This document shows, piece after piece, positions 1-8,912 of a stretch of DNA of 64,000 bases (its first letter is position 1; every line of letters starts with the position of its first letter). Origin of the DNA: Palsa-343 sp036269135. Lineage in GTDB: Bacteria > Acidobacteriota > Terriglobia > Terriglobales > Acidobacteriaceae. Under the pieces are notes generated by a model that was not told the origin of the DNA, did not search any database, and worked only from the letters and a program-made list of their open reading frames with translations. The position numbers and the translations under genes were made by a program. The stretch spans positions 140,117 to 204,116 of the forward strand of contig DATASQ010000022.1 of the NCBI GenBank assembly GCA_036269135.1. The letters are read 5' to 3'.

Positions 1-519
1 GAAGGTGTCGCCTGCACTGTCGGCGCGGCGCACGGGCACGATCGTGTTGTGCGGCAGGGAGACGCCGTGATTCAGCTCCGCGATCGGTTCCGCATCCCAG
101 GTGCGGATCCTGCCCGAATAAATACCGGCCAATACCGGGCCGCTCAGTTTCAGCGTGCCGCCATGCAGCTCCGGAATATTGGCATCCACGGTTTGCGCCG
201 AAATGGCGAGGGGAATGTTGAGGATCTCCGGATGTGCCATTTTCTGGTTGTCGGACATGTAGGCGTCCGAGGTGCCAATCTGCACGTGTCCGGCGATGGC
301 CTGATCGATCCCGGCGCCTGAGCCGGTGGAGGCGAGGGTGATATGCAGGTTGGGATCGGTCTTCGCATAGGCTCCCGCCCACGTCTGAAAGAGTGGGTAA
401 ATCAAAGTTGAGCCTGATTCGGAGATAGAGAGTGGCGCAGACTGGGCTGTGGCGAACGCTGCCGCGAGTCCAGTGATGCACCCCGCCCAGCGAATTACGC
501 GGGTGAGAGGTCGACGCAT
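1..519 (-). CDS. pstS: Phosphate ABC transporter substrate-binding protein PstS (C-terminus cut by window edge)
   Basis: The first 173 codons are present and the gene runs off the left end. The N-terminus is a signal peptide (about residues 1-27, ending in an ATAQSA-like stretch). It is followed by the PstS-type opening SISESGSTLIYPLFQTW and ITLASTGSGAGIDQAI, the serine/glycine-rich phosphate-binding loops of this periplasmic-binding-protein family. The motif SGPVLAGIYSGRIRTWDA is also typical. It would capture inorganic phosphate in the periplasm and hand it to PstCAB, which should lie beyond the left edge. The ATG at 519 is the only start that leaves a complete signal peptide. Family assignment is firm; phosphate specificity is inferred from the family. 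Confidence 0.88.
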   Translation of the reverse strand, partial: MRRPLTRVIRWAGCITGLAAAFATAQSAPLSISESGSTLIYPLFQTWAGAYAKTDPNLHITLASTGSGAGIDQAIAGHVQIGTSDAYMSDNQKMAHPEILNIPLAISAQTVDANIPELHGGTLKLSGPVLAGIYSGRIRTWDAEPIAELNHGVSLPHNTIVPVRRADSAGDTF

Positions 520-691
520 GGTGAGACTCCTTTGCGCGGCTGGGGAGAGGCCGGCCTGGGACCCTGGGGATTGCGGATCACCTTAGCGAAGTCTTGTTAC
601 GGAATGATGACACCGCGGGACAGGGCGGGCGGAGGACTCGCCGGCGCCGCTTCCTGGAGAGCGTGATGGCAGCGGCGGAGCGGGAAGGGCC

Positions 692-1621
692 CTAAACGCC
701 GCCTTCGAAGATTTTCTTGGAGAGATAGCGTTCGGCGGAGTCGGGGATTAAGGTGGCGACACGCTTGCCGGGGCCGAGGCGCTGCGCAATTTGCAGAGCG
801 GCGTGGATCATCGCGCCGGAACTGGAGCCGGCGAGAAGGCCCTCTTGCGCGGCCAGGGCTTTGACCGTGGCGAAAGCGTCGCGATCGGAGACGGCGATGA
901 TCTCGTCGGCGACAGAGCGGTCAAAGGTTTTTGGGACGAAGTGGACGCCGATGCCTTCGACTTTGTGCGGACCGGGCGTGCCGCCCTGGAGAATCGAGCC
1001 TTCGGTTTCGACGGCGACGGTGAGGATGCCGGGATTTTTTTCCTTCAGGAAGCGGGCGATGCCCGAGAAGGTGCCGCCGGTGCCGACGCCGCCGATGTAC
1101 GCATCGATGCGGCCGTCCATTTGATCCCAGAGCTCGACGGCCGTGGTGTCGTGGTGAAACTGGGGGTTGGCGGGGTTGTCGAACTGAAGAGCGGGCCAGA
1201 CGTTGGGATCGGTTTTAGCGAGGGCGATGGCCTGGCGGATGGCGCCGGCCATGCCGTCGGCTTCGGGGGTGCGGTGGACTTCCGCGCCGAAGCCGCGCAT
1301 GAGGGCGCATTTTTCCTCGGCAAAGCCTTCGGGGACGAAGAGCACGACGCGGTAGCCGCGGTTGACGCCGACGAGGGCGAGTCCGACTCCGGTATTGCCG
1401 GCCGTGGCTTCGGTGATGACGGAGTTCTTGTGGAGGAGTCCGCGGCGCTCGGCGTCGAGGATCATGCCGAGGGCGGCGCGGTCTTTGACGGAGCCGCCCG
1501 GGTTCAGGAATTCGAGCTTGGCGTAGACCGCGGCGACGGCATCCGGAGCGAGGCGGCGGAGGCGCAGGACAGGGGTATTTCCAATAAGCTGCGCGATGTC
1601 GTCGGCGATGCGGAGGGGCAT
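692..1621 (-). CDS. PLP-dependent cysteine synthase / cystathionine beta-synthase family enzyme
   Basis: A 309-aa fold-type II PLP enzyme. The PLP lysine lies in GGSVKDRAAL (about residue 46) and the phosphate-binding glycine loop is GGVGTGGTFSG. It makes cysteine from O-acetylserine and sulfide, or cystathionine from O-acetylserine and homocysteine. The substrate loop reads ATAGNTGVGLAL rather than the PTSGNTG usual in CysK. As I recall, this variant plus VEGIGVHFVP resembles MccA (YrhA), the O-acetylserine-dependent cystathionine beta-synthase, so the physiological substrate is open. It follows the vWA gene on the same strand, separated by a repeat-filled gap. Confidence 0.85.
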   Translation of the reverse strand: MPLRIADDIAQLIGNTPVLRLRRLAPDAVAAVYAKLEFLNPGGSVKDRAALGMILDAERRGLLHKNSVITEATAGNTGVGLALVGVNRGYRVVLFVPEGFAEEKCALMRGFGAEVHRTPEADGMAGAIRQAIALAKTDPNVWPALQFDNPANPQFHHDTTAVELWDQMDGRIDAYIGGVGTGGTFSGIARFLKEKNPGILTVAVETEGSILQGGTPGPHKVEGIGVHFVPKTFDRSVADEIIAVSDRDAFATVKALAAQEGLLAGSSSGAMIHAALQIAQRLGPGKRVATLIPDSAERYLSKKIFEGGV

Positions 1622-1690
1622 GGGGACAGGGTACAGGGTGCAGGGTGTGGGTTTACAGGTTTCAGTTACAGGTTGCAGTTACAGACAGCT
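1622..1690. repeat. Degenerate heptanucleotide tandem repeat
   Basis: Between the cysteine synthase and the vWA gene, units of the form gtacagg/gtgcagg/gttgcag repeat with a period of about 7 bp and many substitutions. It belongs to the same family as the arrays at about 7974, 25281, 30338 and 45445. No coding potential is evident. Confidence 0.7.
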
Positions 1691-1748
1691 GTCGGGGCCG
1701 AGACTGCCGAGCGGCTGGGTGCCTGCGCTTACTACCGGGGCGCCGCGT

Positions 1749-1797
1749 TCAGCTCCCGGCTCCCAGTTCCTGGCTCCCAGCTCCCAGCTCCCAGCTG
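1749..1797. repeat. Heptanucleotide tandem repeat (CCCAGCT unit)
   Basis: About seven copies of a 7-bp unit (ctcccag/ctcccgg/ttcctgg) lie immediately downstream of the vWA gene stop codon. The last three copies are identical. The period and position match the other heptamer arrays of this window, but the unit sequence differs. Confidence 0.75.
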
Positions 1798-1800
1798 GGC

Positions 1801-2964
1801 CTACTGCGGTGTGGCGTTCCGATCGACGTTTTCGGCGACGCTGGTTTTGTGACCGGGCTGGCGACCCAGCGGGGTGGGATAGTACCCGGTGCGAGTACGG
1901 ACGTAGAGCTTGCCGTGGTGGGGCGCGTGCGCCTCGACATGAACGGTGCGGTAGCCTCCCAGGCTGGCGGCGCGGGTTGAGTGATAGCCGAGGGTGTACT
2001 GATTGCGGATATCCTGGGCGACTTCGGCGGCGATGCTGTCCACGTCGGCAAGGGAGCGGGGGAAGAACGCCAGGCCGCCGGTCTCATCGGAGAGGAGCTG
2101 CAGGGCCCGTCGGGCGCGATGGGCGTCGGTGCCGCGGCTGTCTTCGCCGAAGAGGAGGCCGATGGAGTAGATGACGGGACCGCCAAGGTCCTGAACCCGG
2201 CGGATGGTCTGCTCGAGATTGAGCGTGGAGGCGTTGTCCTCGCCGTCGGTGACGATGACCAGCACCTGTTTGGAACGCTTGGCGCCGTTGGCAAGCTGGT
2301 CGGCGGAGGCGACGACGGCGTCATAGAGCGCGGTGCCGCCGCGCGAATCGACGTGGCCCAGCGCCTCGCGAAGCTTGGGGATGCTGGAGGTGAAGTCCTG
2401 GTCGAGGAAGGCCTCGTCGGAGAAATTGACGACGAAGGCTTCGTCCTGGGGATTGGAAGCGCGGATCAGGTCAAGGGCGGCGGTGTTGACCGCGGGTCGC
2501 TTGTCACGCATGGAGCCGGAGTTATCGATGAGCAGGCCGATCGAGACGGGGACGTCGGAATGGGTAAAGGAGACGATGCTTTGGGGGGTATTGTCTTCCC
2601 AGACCTGAAAATCGGATTGGGTCAGGTCCTGGACGAGGTGGCCGTCCTGGTCGACGACGGTGCAGGGGAGCAGGACTTCATCCACGTCGCGGGTGAGGGT
2701 GTAGACGCCATGCTGGCGCTTGATTTCCTCGTCGTTACTGAGATGCCCGGGGCTGACGGCGGCGTTGTCGGCGGCGTCGGGGGAGATGATCGGGTCGTGG
2801 TCCACGTCGAGCGGCGGCTGGGTTTCGGGCTGGAGCGGCGAAGGCTGCGCCGTCTGCTGCCGGGCGGGAGCCGGAGCGGGAGCCGTCTGCGCCTGGGCAG
2901 CGAAACACCCCGCAAGTAACAGAAATAAGAGAGGATGGAAACGTCGATAGAAGTAAGGGCGCAT
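1801..2964 (-). CDS. Secreted vWA-domain protein (VWFA-related Acidobacterial domain)
   Basis: A 387-aa exported protein. The N-terminus has a hydrophobic stretch PLLFLLLAGC that could be a lipobox (Cys20) or a normal signal peptide ending near AAQA. A Pro/Gln-rich linker follows. The von Willebrand A domain (about 95-350) has an intact MIDAS DNSGSM at 147-152, with later TDGEDNAST-type metal-ligand loops. This is the acidobacterial family often present in many copies per genome; its function is unknown. An upstream in-frame extension to 3111 is rejected because translation from 2964 gives a clean signal sequence. A paralogue lies just upstream at 3148-4215. Confidence 0.82.
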   Translation of the reverse strand: MRPYFYRRFHPLLFLLLAGCFAAQAQTAPAPAPARQQTAQPSPLQPETQPPLDVDHDPIISPDAADNAAVSPGHLSNDEEIKRQHGVYTLTRDVDEVLLPCTVVDQDGHLVQDLTQSDFQVWEDNTPQSIVSFTHSDVPVSIGLLIDNSGSMRDKRPAVNTAALDLIRASNPQDEAFVVNFSDEAFLDQDFTSSIPKLREALGHVDSRGGTALYDAVVASADQLANGAKRSKQVLVIVTDGEDNASTLNLEQTIRRVQDLGGPVIYSIGLLFGEDSRGTDAHRARRALQLLSDETGGLAFFPRSLADVDSIAAEVAQDIRNQYTLGYHSTRAASLGGYRTVHVEAHAPHHGKLYVRTRTGYYPTPLGRQPGHKTSVAENVDRNATPQ

Positions 2965-3147
2965 AGTTTCCGGGACGTGCGTCAGCCCCAGGGGCGAGGA
3001 CAGCTTTTGTTTAACTGTACGCCATCTGGTTTCGCTGGGGTTACCGGGTGTCGAACTCAAATCGTGCTCCGTTGCGGACTTCGATGCGAGATTCCGCGCA
3101 ACGGCTTCCACTCATGAGACGAAGAAGCCAGGAAAAAAGATAGAAGG

Positions 3148-4215
3148 CTATTGAAGCGGGGCGTAGTAGCCGTTCCGGGCATGGACGGTGAGCTGCGGCA
3201 GCCCGGGAGGCGGGAGCAGCTTCACCTTGACCTTGCGCCACTTGCCGTCCATGCGGGAGTCGTTGGTCTTGTAGCCGACCACGTACTCATTGCGGAGCTC
3301 GGCACTGATGCGCGTGGCGATATCGCCCATTTCGGCAAGGTCGTCGACGCGGAAAAGGCGTCCCCCGGTGTCGTTGCTGATGTCGTTAAGAAGGAGCGGC
3401 CCATTCCGCTCTTCAATGGTGGCGGCCTCGGGGTCGAAGATGCCGATGGCGTAGATCTGGACGTCGGCTTCTTTGACGGCGGAGCGGACTTCGCTTTCCG
3501 TGTAGCGGCTGTTGTTGTCGCCACCGTCGGAGACGACGAGCAGGGCCTTGCGGCGGTACTTGGCCTCCTTCATCTTCTCCAGACCCATATAGATGGCGTC
3601 GAGCAGAGCGGTGCGGTGGCCGGGCTGGATGGTGGCGAGGCGAGCCTCGACATCGTCCGCAGAGGAAGTGAAATCGGTAAGCAGATAGGGGCGGTCGTTG
3701 AAACCGATGACAAAGAACTCATCCTGGGGATTGGAGGTCTTCATGAACTGGAGAACGGCGCCACGGGCGCGCACAACCTTATTACTCATGCTGCCGCTGA
3801 GGTCGAGGATAACGCCGATGGAAACGGGGGCGTCGTCGCAGGCGAAGCTGCGAATGGATTGGGGGTGACCGTCCTCGTAAATGGAGAAGTTCTGCTTCTC
3901 AAGGCCGGTCACCAGACGGTCCATGGGATCGGTGACCGTGAGGGGAACCAGGACGATGTTGGTGTCGACTCGGAACTGTATGCCGGTGCGCAGGGAAGCG
4001 CCGGGAGTCAGGGGGATGGAGGGGTCGGTTTTCGCGGCGACCGGCTGGGAGCTGACATGAACCTGATTCAGCGGATCATCCTGGCCGAGGGCCCGGGAAG
4101 CCAGAAAAGGAGCGAGCAGGAGGAACAGCAGCGGGAGGCAACCGGTTCGCAGAAGAAGCCGGCGGGGACCCGGAGTGATGCTGGCACCAAATTCGCGCCC
4201 AAAGATGGACGCCAT
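3148..4215 (-). CDS. Secreted vWA-domain protein, paralogue of the downstream gene
   Basis: A 355-aa protein with an Arg-rich n-region and a hydrophobic core (about residues 18-40) forming a signal peptide ending near ASRALG. The vWA domain (about 85-345) has MIDAS DLSGSM at 138-143 and VVSDGGDNNS. It shares VPLTVTD, EDGHPQSI and a C-terminal RNGYYAPLQ with the downstream vWA gene (there RTGYYP), so the two are diverged tandem paralogues. Start 4215 is preferred over 4221 because GAGGT sits 6 nt upstream of it but abuts the other. The role is unknown; the domain suggests extracytoplasmic protein binding. Confidence 0.82.
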   Translation of the reverse strand: MASIFGREFGASITPGPRRLLLRTGCLPLLFLLLAPFLASRALGQDDPLNQVHVSSQPVAAKTDPSIPLTPGASLRTGIQFRVDTNIVLVPLTVTDPMDRLVTGLEKQNFSIYEDGHPQSIRSFACDDAPVSIGVILDLSGSMSNKVVRARGAVLQFMKTSNPQDEFFVIGFNDRPYLLTDFTSSADDVEARLATIQPGHRTALLDAIYMGLEKMKEAKYRRKALLVVSDGGDNNSRYTESEVRSAVKEADVQIYAIGIFDPEAATIEERNGPLLLNDISNDTGGRLFRVDDLAEMGDIATRISAELRNEYVVGYKTNDSRMDGKWRKVKVKLLPPPGLPQLTVHARNGYYAPLQ

Positions 4216-4450
4216 GACCATACCTCACGTGTCAGAAATACTGGCACGATTGAGAGACTTCTGCAATAGCCACTGAAGCTGGAAGACGAGCCGGAAGCGA
4301 AGGCAGATAGGAAGACGCTCGTTCGTAACCACTGAAGAGCTAGATGCGCGAAGTTGCCGGGACAGGAATACGGAAACCGGCGGGAGGGCAGGCCATTGTG
4401 CGCCAGAGTGAAAGAAGGATGCTGCGATAGAATCGGGGGAACAGACAGAT

Positions 4451-5791
4451 ATGGCACGCATATTCCCCTTTCGCGCTCTTCGTTACAACCTTGCGCAGGT
4501 ATCGGCACAAGACGTTGTTACCCAGCCCTATGACAAGATCACGCCGGCCATGCAGCAGGCGTATTACCAGCGGAGTCCCTATAACCTGTGCCGCATCATC
4601 CTTCGGATGCCGGAGTTGTTCGACCGGGAGGGGGATGCCTATGCGAACGCGGCGCGGGATTTTTCGGCGTGGCGAGAGGCGGGGATCCTGGCGCAGGAGC
4701 GCCAGCCCAGCGTTTTCGCATACTCACAACGATTTTCGGTTCCGGGCGACGCAGGCGTAGTGCGGGAACGGCGAGGCTTCATCGCGCTGGGAGAGCTGTA
4801 CGACTACAGCCAGGGGGTGGTTTTCCGCCACGAGCAGACGCTGTCGAAGCCAAAGTCGGACCGGCTGAACCTGTTGCGGGCGACGCGGACGCATTTCGGG
4901 CAGATCTTTATGTTGTATTCGGATCCGGCGCGCAGCGCGGAAGAGGTCCTGTTCGCGAGCGGCGCGGCCGGGGAGACGCTGCCGGAGATCGAGGTGACGG
5001 ACGAGTACGGGGTGTTGCACCGGGTCTGGAAGATCAACGATCCGGCGAAGATCGGGATGCTGGCGGCAGCCATGGATGACAAAAAGTTGATCATCGCGGA
5101 CGGACACCACCGCTACGAGACGGCGCTGACCTACAGAAAAGAGCGGGCGCCGGCAGGAATGGCAGAAAGCTGCGAACGGATGGGCGCGGGACTGCCGCAG
5201 CCGGCGTTTCCCGAGGCGGCGGCGATGATGACCTTTATCAATATGGATTCCGAGGGGCTGGTGGTCCTGCCCACGCACCGAGTGGTGTTCGGGCTGGCGG
5301 GCTTTGCCGCCGGAACGCTGCTGGAGAAGGCGCGGCCCTATTTCGAAATCGAAGACCTGGCGGAACGAGATGCGGCCGCGGCCGTTGCGCGGCTGGGGAC
5401 GGTGCAGGAACGGGCGGCGTTTGTGGCCGTCACCGGGCAGGGTTGGTATCTGCTGACGGCCAAACCCGCGGCAATCGCGGAGGCGCTGCACCACGTGGGT
5501 GTGCGGCAGCGAAAGCTCGATGTGGTCCAGTTGCATGAGCTGATCCTGGAGAAGCTGCTGGGGATTTCGCCGGAGGCGATTCGGGATCAGACGCACCTGC
5601 GCTATCTGCGCGATGCGGCGGAAGCCGCCGACGCGGTCACGCGCGGGGAGGCGAATGCGGCGTTTCTGATCAATCCCGTGACCCTGGAGCAGCTGCGCGA
5701 GGTGGCGTTTGCCGGGGAAGTGATGCCGCAAAAATCGACGGATTTTTATCCCAAGATGCTGAGCGGTCTGGCGATGTATGCGCTGGACTGA
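4451..5791 (+). CDS. DUF1015 family protein
   Basis: A 446-aa cytoplasmic protein of the DUF1015 (COG4198) family, of normal length. Recognisable signatures are the N-terminal MARIFPFRALRYN and VVTQPYDKI, and the central IADGHHRYETALTYR block (about 215-230), the most conserved segment of the family. The function is not established. It is first in a plus-strand run and overlaps the amidase gene by 14 nt, which suggests co-transcription with cell-wall genes, though that need not reflect a shared function. A GGGGGA stretch lies about 10 nt upstream of the ATG. Confidence 0.88.
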   Translation: MARIFPFRALRYNLAQVSAQDVVTQPYDKITPAMQQAYYQRSPYNLCRIILRMPELFDREGDAYANAARDFSAWREAGILAQERQPSVFAYSQRFSVPGDAGVVRERRGFIALGELYDYSQGVVFRHEQTLSKPKSDRLNLLRATRTHFGQIFMLYSDPARSAEEVLFASGAAGETLPEIEVTDEYGVLHRVWKINDPAKIGMLAAAMDDKKLIIADGHHRYETALTYRKERAPAGMAESCERMGAGLPQPAFPEAAAMMTFINMDSEGLVVLPTHRVVFGLAGFAAGTLLEKARPYFEIEDLAERDAAAAVARLGTVQERAAFVAVTGQGWYLLTAKPAAIAEALHHVGVRQRKLDVVQLHELILEKLLGISPEAIRDQTHLRYLRDAAEAADAVTRGEANAAFLINPVTLEQLREVAFAGEVMPQKSTDFYPKMLSGLAMYALD

Positions 5792-6527
5792 AGGGCTGGC
5801 GTTTCTGGGGCTGTTGGCGGGAGTGGTTTTAGCGCAAACGGCCCAGGGGCCCGCCGCGCCCGCGAAGGGTCCTCTGCCCCAGGCGCCGAACTTGCCGCCG
5901 ATGCAGGCGCCGGCTCCGATGGCGCCGGTGCAGCCGCCCCGGCTGGTGGTGGTGGTGGACGCGGCACATGGAGGCAACGATTCCGGAGCCAGGATCGGTG
6001 ACGGCGTTCTGGAGAAAAGCGTCACGCTGGAGCTGGCGGGCCGGCTGCGGTCCGTATTGAAGGCGCGTGGGCTGGAGGTTGTCATGACTCGGCAAACGGA
6101 TAGTGATATGACTCCGCTGGACCGGGCGCAGACGGCGAATCACGCGATGGCGGGAGCGTGCCTGGTGATGCATGCCACGGCGACGGGGAGCGGCGTGCAT
6201 CTGTACACGTCGTCGCTGAGCCCGACGCAGCGGACGGCCTTTTTGCCATGGGCCACGGCACAGGCGGCATTTGTGACCCAGAGTTTGAAGCTCGAGTCGG
6301 AGATCGATTCAGCGCTGGTCCATGCGGCGATCCCGGTGACGCTGGGGCGGGCGTCGGTGCAGCCGATGGATAGCCTCGCATGCCCGGAGGTGGCCGTGGA
6401 GATGGCGCCGCTCGTGGCCGGGCATGTCACTTCGGGTCGGCCGCTGACCGACGTGAGCTATCAGAAGCAGGTTGTGGATGCGCTGGCCGCCGCCCTGGAA
6501 CAGTGGCAGAGCGACTGGAAACAATAG
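5778..6527 (+). CDS. N-acetylmuramoyl-L-alanine amidase (Amidase_3 family)
   Basis: A 249-aa protein predicted to cleave the amide bond between MurNAc and L-Ala of peptidoglycan in the periplasm. The N-terminus has a short signal peptide (about 1-20), then a Pro/Ala-rich linker (21-53). In the catalytic domain (55-245) the zinc ligands are visible: His64 in DAAHGG, Glu79 in VLEKS and His132 in MHA. A late Glu in EVAVEM probably supplies the catalytic carboxylate. It overlaps the DUF1015 gene and abuts the GerMN gene. Genes for amidase, GerMN protein and glutamate racemase in series form a wall-metabolism operon. Confidence 0.87.
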   Translation: MRWTEGLAFLGLLAGVVLAQTAQGPAAPAKGPLPQAPNLPPMQAPAPMAPVQPPRLVVVVDAAHGGNDSGARIGDGVLEKSVTLELAGRLRSVLKARGLEVVMTRQTDSDMTPLDRAQTANHAMAGACLVMHATATGSGVHLYTSSLSPTQRTAFLPWATAQAAFVTQSLKLESEIDSALVHAAIPVTLGRASVQPMDSLACPEVAVEMAPLVAGHVTSGRPLTDVSYQKQVVDALAAALEQWQSDWKQ

Positions 6528-7175
6528 ATGATCTCCCGCGCGCACAAATATCTGTTCGCTCTGCTGCTGGCGGTGTGCGTGGTGATGGCGGTTTTCCTGA
6601 TCCGGTTGCGGAACCGCGCCCAGGACCGGCTGCAGGCGCAGGGAACCAGCGTACCGCAGTCGATTGCGGAGCCGGCCGGGAGCCCGCCGAAGACAGTGAC
6701 TCTGTTTGTGCCCAACGATCTGGACGACTCCATGACGACGGTGGAGCGGACGATTCCGCTGCCGGCGGATGAGAATGCGCAGGCGCGGGTGCTGCTGGAG
6801 GCGCTGATTGAGGCCTGGCGTGCTCCCGACTCGACCCACCCGATCCACGTGGAGAAGGGCGTGGACGATGTGTACTTTGTGCCCGTGCCGCAAGGCAAGG
6901 GTGCGAGCGGACCGGGCGGCCAGATGGCGGTGGTGGATCTGAACGGGGCGCTGGCGGCAGCGCAGCCATCGGGGATCGAGCCGGAGACGCTGACGCTGCT
7001 CTCGATGATGGCGACACTGCATGCCAATCTGCCGGATGTGACCGAGGTGCATTTTCTGGTGGACGGGCAGGCGCGGGAAACCCTGGCCGGGCATGCGGAT
7101 CTGACGCGGACGTATTTGGCGGCGGAGGCCGAGCAGCGGCCGGGTCCGGCCGAACCGGCGAGTGCGGGCCGATGA
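6528..7175 (+). CDS. GerMN-domain membrane-anchored protein
   Basis: A 215-aa protein with one N-terminal membrane anchor (about residues 8-26) and a GerMN-like domain at 50-190 (TLFVPNDLDDSMTTVERT, then RVLLEALIEAW). The domain is named after Bacillus germination protein GerM but also occurs in non-sporulating bacteria beside amidases. The start codon directly follows the stop of the amidase gene, and the end overlaps murI by 4 nt, so translation is probably coupled. The exact role is unknown; peptidoglycan interaction is the usual suggestion. Confidence 0.78.
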   Translation: MISRAHKYLFALLLAVCVVMAVFLIRLRNRAQDRLQAQGTSVPQSIAEPAGSPPKTVTLFVPNDLDDSMTTVERTIPLPADENAQARVLLEALIEAWRAPDSTHPIHVEKGVDDVYFVPVPQGKGASGPGGQMAVVDLNGALAAAQPSGIEPETLTLLSMMATLHANLPDVTEVHFLVDGQARETLAGHADLTRTYLAAEAEQRPGPAEPASAGR

Positions 7176-7972
7176 AGATCGGGGTATTCGACTCGGGCTT
7201 TGGCGGGCTGACCGTCCTGCGAGAGCTGCTGCGGCACATTCCCGCAGCGGATTATGCGTATTTAGGGGATACGGCACGGCTGCCGTATGGGGCGAAGTCG
7301 CGGGCCACGGTGGCGCGGTATGCGGCCTCCAGTGCGCGGTTTCTGGTGGAGGAAGAAGAGGCGGAGCTGCTGGTGATTGCCTGCAACACAGCAAGCGCGC
7401 TGGCCCTGGAGGCGATTCGGGAGGCGGTTGCGGTGCCGGTGCTGGGTGTGGTGGAGACGGGCGCCAACGCAGCGGATGTGAACTCGACGACACGCGATGT
7501 GCTGGTGATTGCCACCGCCGCCACGGTGGAGAGCCACGCCTACGCGGCGGCCTGCGCGGCGCGGAAGATGCGGGTGATCGAGAAAGCCTGTCCGCTGCTG
7601 GTGCCGCTGGTCGAGGAAGGCTGGACCGAACATCCGGTAACGAATGAAGTGGTGCGGATCTATATGGACGAACTGATGGAACAGGCTGCCGCGGCGAACC
7701 TGAAGGCCGACACGCTGGTTCTCGCGTGCACGCATTATCCGCTGTTACGGGAGACCATCGAGCGCGCTGTGCCGCAGGCAGTGCGGGTGATCGACTCCGC
7801 GGAAGTGACGGCGCAGCAAGTGGCGGTTCAGTTGGGAAGTGTTGTCCAGTCTGCGGGGCAGCCAAAGGTGCAGTTCTTTGCTACCGATTCGGTGGCGAAA
7901 TTCAAAGATTTAGGAACGCGGTTTCTTGGACAGGCGATTCCGGCCGTGCGGCTGGTGGATCTGGGGGGATAA
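7172..7972 (+). CDS. murI: Glutamate racemase
   Basis: A 266-aa enzyme that converts L-glutamate to D-glutamate for peptidoglycan synthesis in the cytoplasm. The cofactor-independent two-cysteine mechanism is supported by Cys71 in IACNTASA and Cys186 in LACTHYPLL. The N-terminal FDSGFGGLTVLREL and YLGDTARLPYG blocks are diagnostic, and the length is normal. ATGA overlap with the GerMN gene places it last in the operon, followed by a heptamer repeat array rather than a clear terminator. Confidence 0.95.
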   Translation: MKIGVFDSGFGGLTVLRELLRHIPAADYAYLGDTARLPYGAKSRATVARYAASSARFLVEEEEAELLVIACNTASALALEAIREAVAVPVLGVVETGANAADVNSTTRDVLVIATAATVESHAYAAACAARKMRVIEKACPLLVPLVEEGWTEHPVTNEVVRIYMDELMEQAAAANLKADTLVLACTHYPLLRETIERAVPQAVRVIDSAEVTAQQVAVQLGSVVQSAGQPKVQFFATDSVAKFKDLGTRFLGQAIPAVRLVDLGG

Positions 7973-8433
7973 GAGGCAGGTTGCAGGTTGCAGGTTACGG
8001 GTTACAGGGAAGGGCTGGTCGGAGGGTTGGATCAGCCCTTGCTCGTTGCAGTGGACCTCATTCCGGCTGGAGGCGCTGCTGCACGGAGGGCGCCGCCTCG
8101 CCGAGTCGGCAAGGAGCGGGGAGCGAGGTGGGCGTGTTGCCATGCTCATGGAAGGATTCTTTTCGTCGGGAATGCGAAAGGGTCGAAAATCCTCAAAGCA
8201 AGTGGCGCGGAAGGATGTATATCTTAGACGCGTCGGTGATCTGGCAGCTTCCAGTTTTGTAGACGCATCTGACTGGAAGTATCTGCAGGGAAACGGTGCG
8301 TGAGCGAGGATGAGCGAGCTGGCGCTCCTCGCTTCGGCCACGGGCGGGATAAGCCAGTTCATTTGCGCCGGCCTGGGGTTCCCGGTACCATACAGTGTCC
8401 GGGAAGGTAGTTCATCTCGAAGGAGATAAAGCG
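7973..8433. other. Intergenic region with heptamer array and small inverted/direct repeats
   Basis: A 461-bp gap between murI and the YtxH gene with no convincing ORF. The first about 40 bp are a heptamer array. A 10-bp near-repeat (TAGACGCGTC / TAGACGCATC) lies at 8225-8234 and 8260-8269, and a 7-bp inverted repeat (CTTCCAG...CTGGAAG) at 8248-8254 and 8273-8279. These lie about 155-210 nt before the YtxH start and could mark its promoter, but I cannot define -35/-10 boxes. Confidence 0.5.
7974..8011. repeat. Heptanucleotide tandem repeat (CAGGTTG unit)
   Basis: Five consecutive 7-bp units (caggttg, caggttg, caggtta, cgggtta, caggga-) start two bases after the murI stop codon. They belong to the heptamer family found in other gaps of this window. 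Confidence 0.8.
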
Positions 8434-8826
8434 ATGTCAGAGGAAAAAGGTTCGAGCGGATTCAGCTGGTTTTTGGCGGGTCTGGGGCTGGGCGCGCTGA
8501 TCGGAGTTTTGTATGCGCCTAAAGCAGGCCGGGAGACGCGCGAAGAGCTGATCAGCGGTGCGCGCGAAGGGACCGAATACCTGCGGCAGCGCAGCCGCGA
8601 GGCGGCCGACCAGGTCAACGATCTGGTGGACCGGAGCAAGGTGCAGGTGAACGACTACGTCGATCGCGGCAAGGAATACGTGGAACGCGGTCGGGCGCAG
8701 TGGGATGAATTCGTCAATCAGGGGCGCCAGTTTGTCAACGACCAGGGCGGAAGGGTCTCGGCGGCAGTGGAAGCCGGACGCCAGGCGTATCAGAGCAGCA
8801 CGCCCACAACTCCAACCGAAGGGTAG
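8434..8826 (+). CDS. YtxH-domain protein
   Basis: A 130-aa protein with one hydrophobic N-terminal segment (about residues 11-30, LGLGALIGVLYAP) and the YtxH signature KAGRETREEL. A long amphipathic, charged helix with repeated VNDYVDRGKEYVERG-like units follows. YtxH proteins are small stress-associated proteins of unknown biochemical role. Start 8434 is chosen because AAGGAGAT lies about 6 nt upstream; the in-frame extension to 8395 lacks such a site. The next gene encodes another single-pass protein with a helical tail, so the two may act together. Confidence 0.8.
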   Translation: MSEEKGSSGFSWFLAGLGLGALIGVLYAPKAGRETREELISGAREGTEYLRQRSREAADQVNDLVDRSKVQVNDYVDRGKEYVERGRAQWDEFVNQGRQFVNDQGGRVSAAVEAGRQAYQSSTPTTPTEG

Positions 8827-8912
8827 GGAGCTTCCGTCGTTCGAGGCAGCGCGGCAGAGGGGACGGCCCGCGCACCGCAGCCTGAGAAGCCGGCCGAGCG
8901 AGAGGGAACGCT

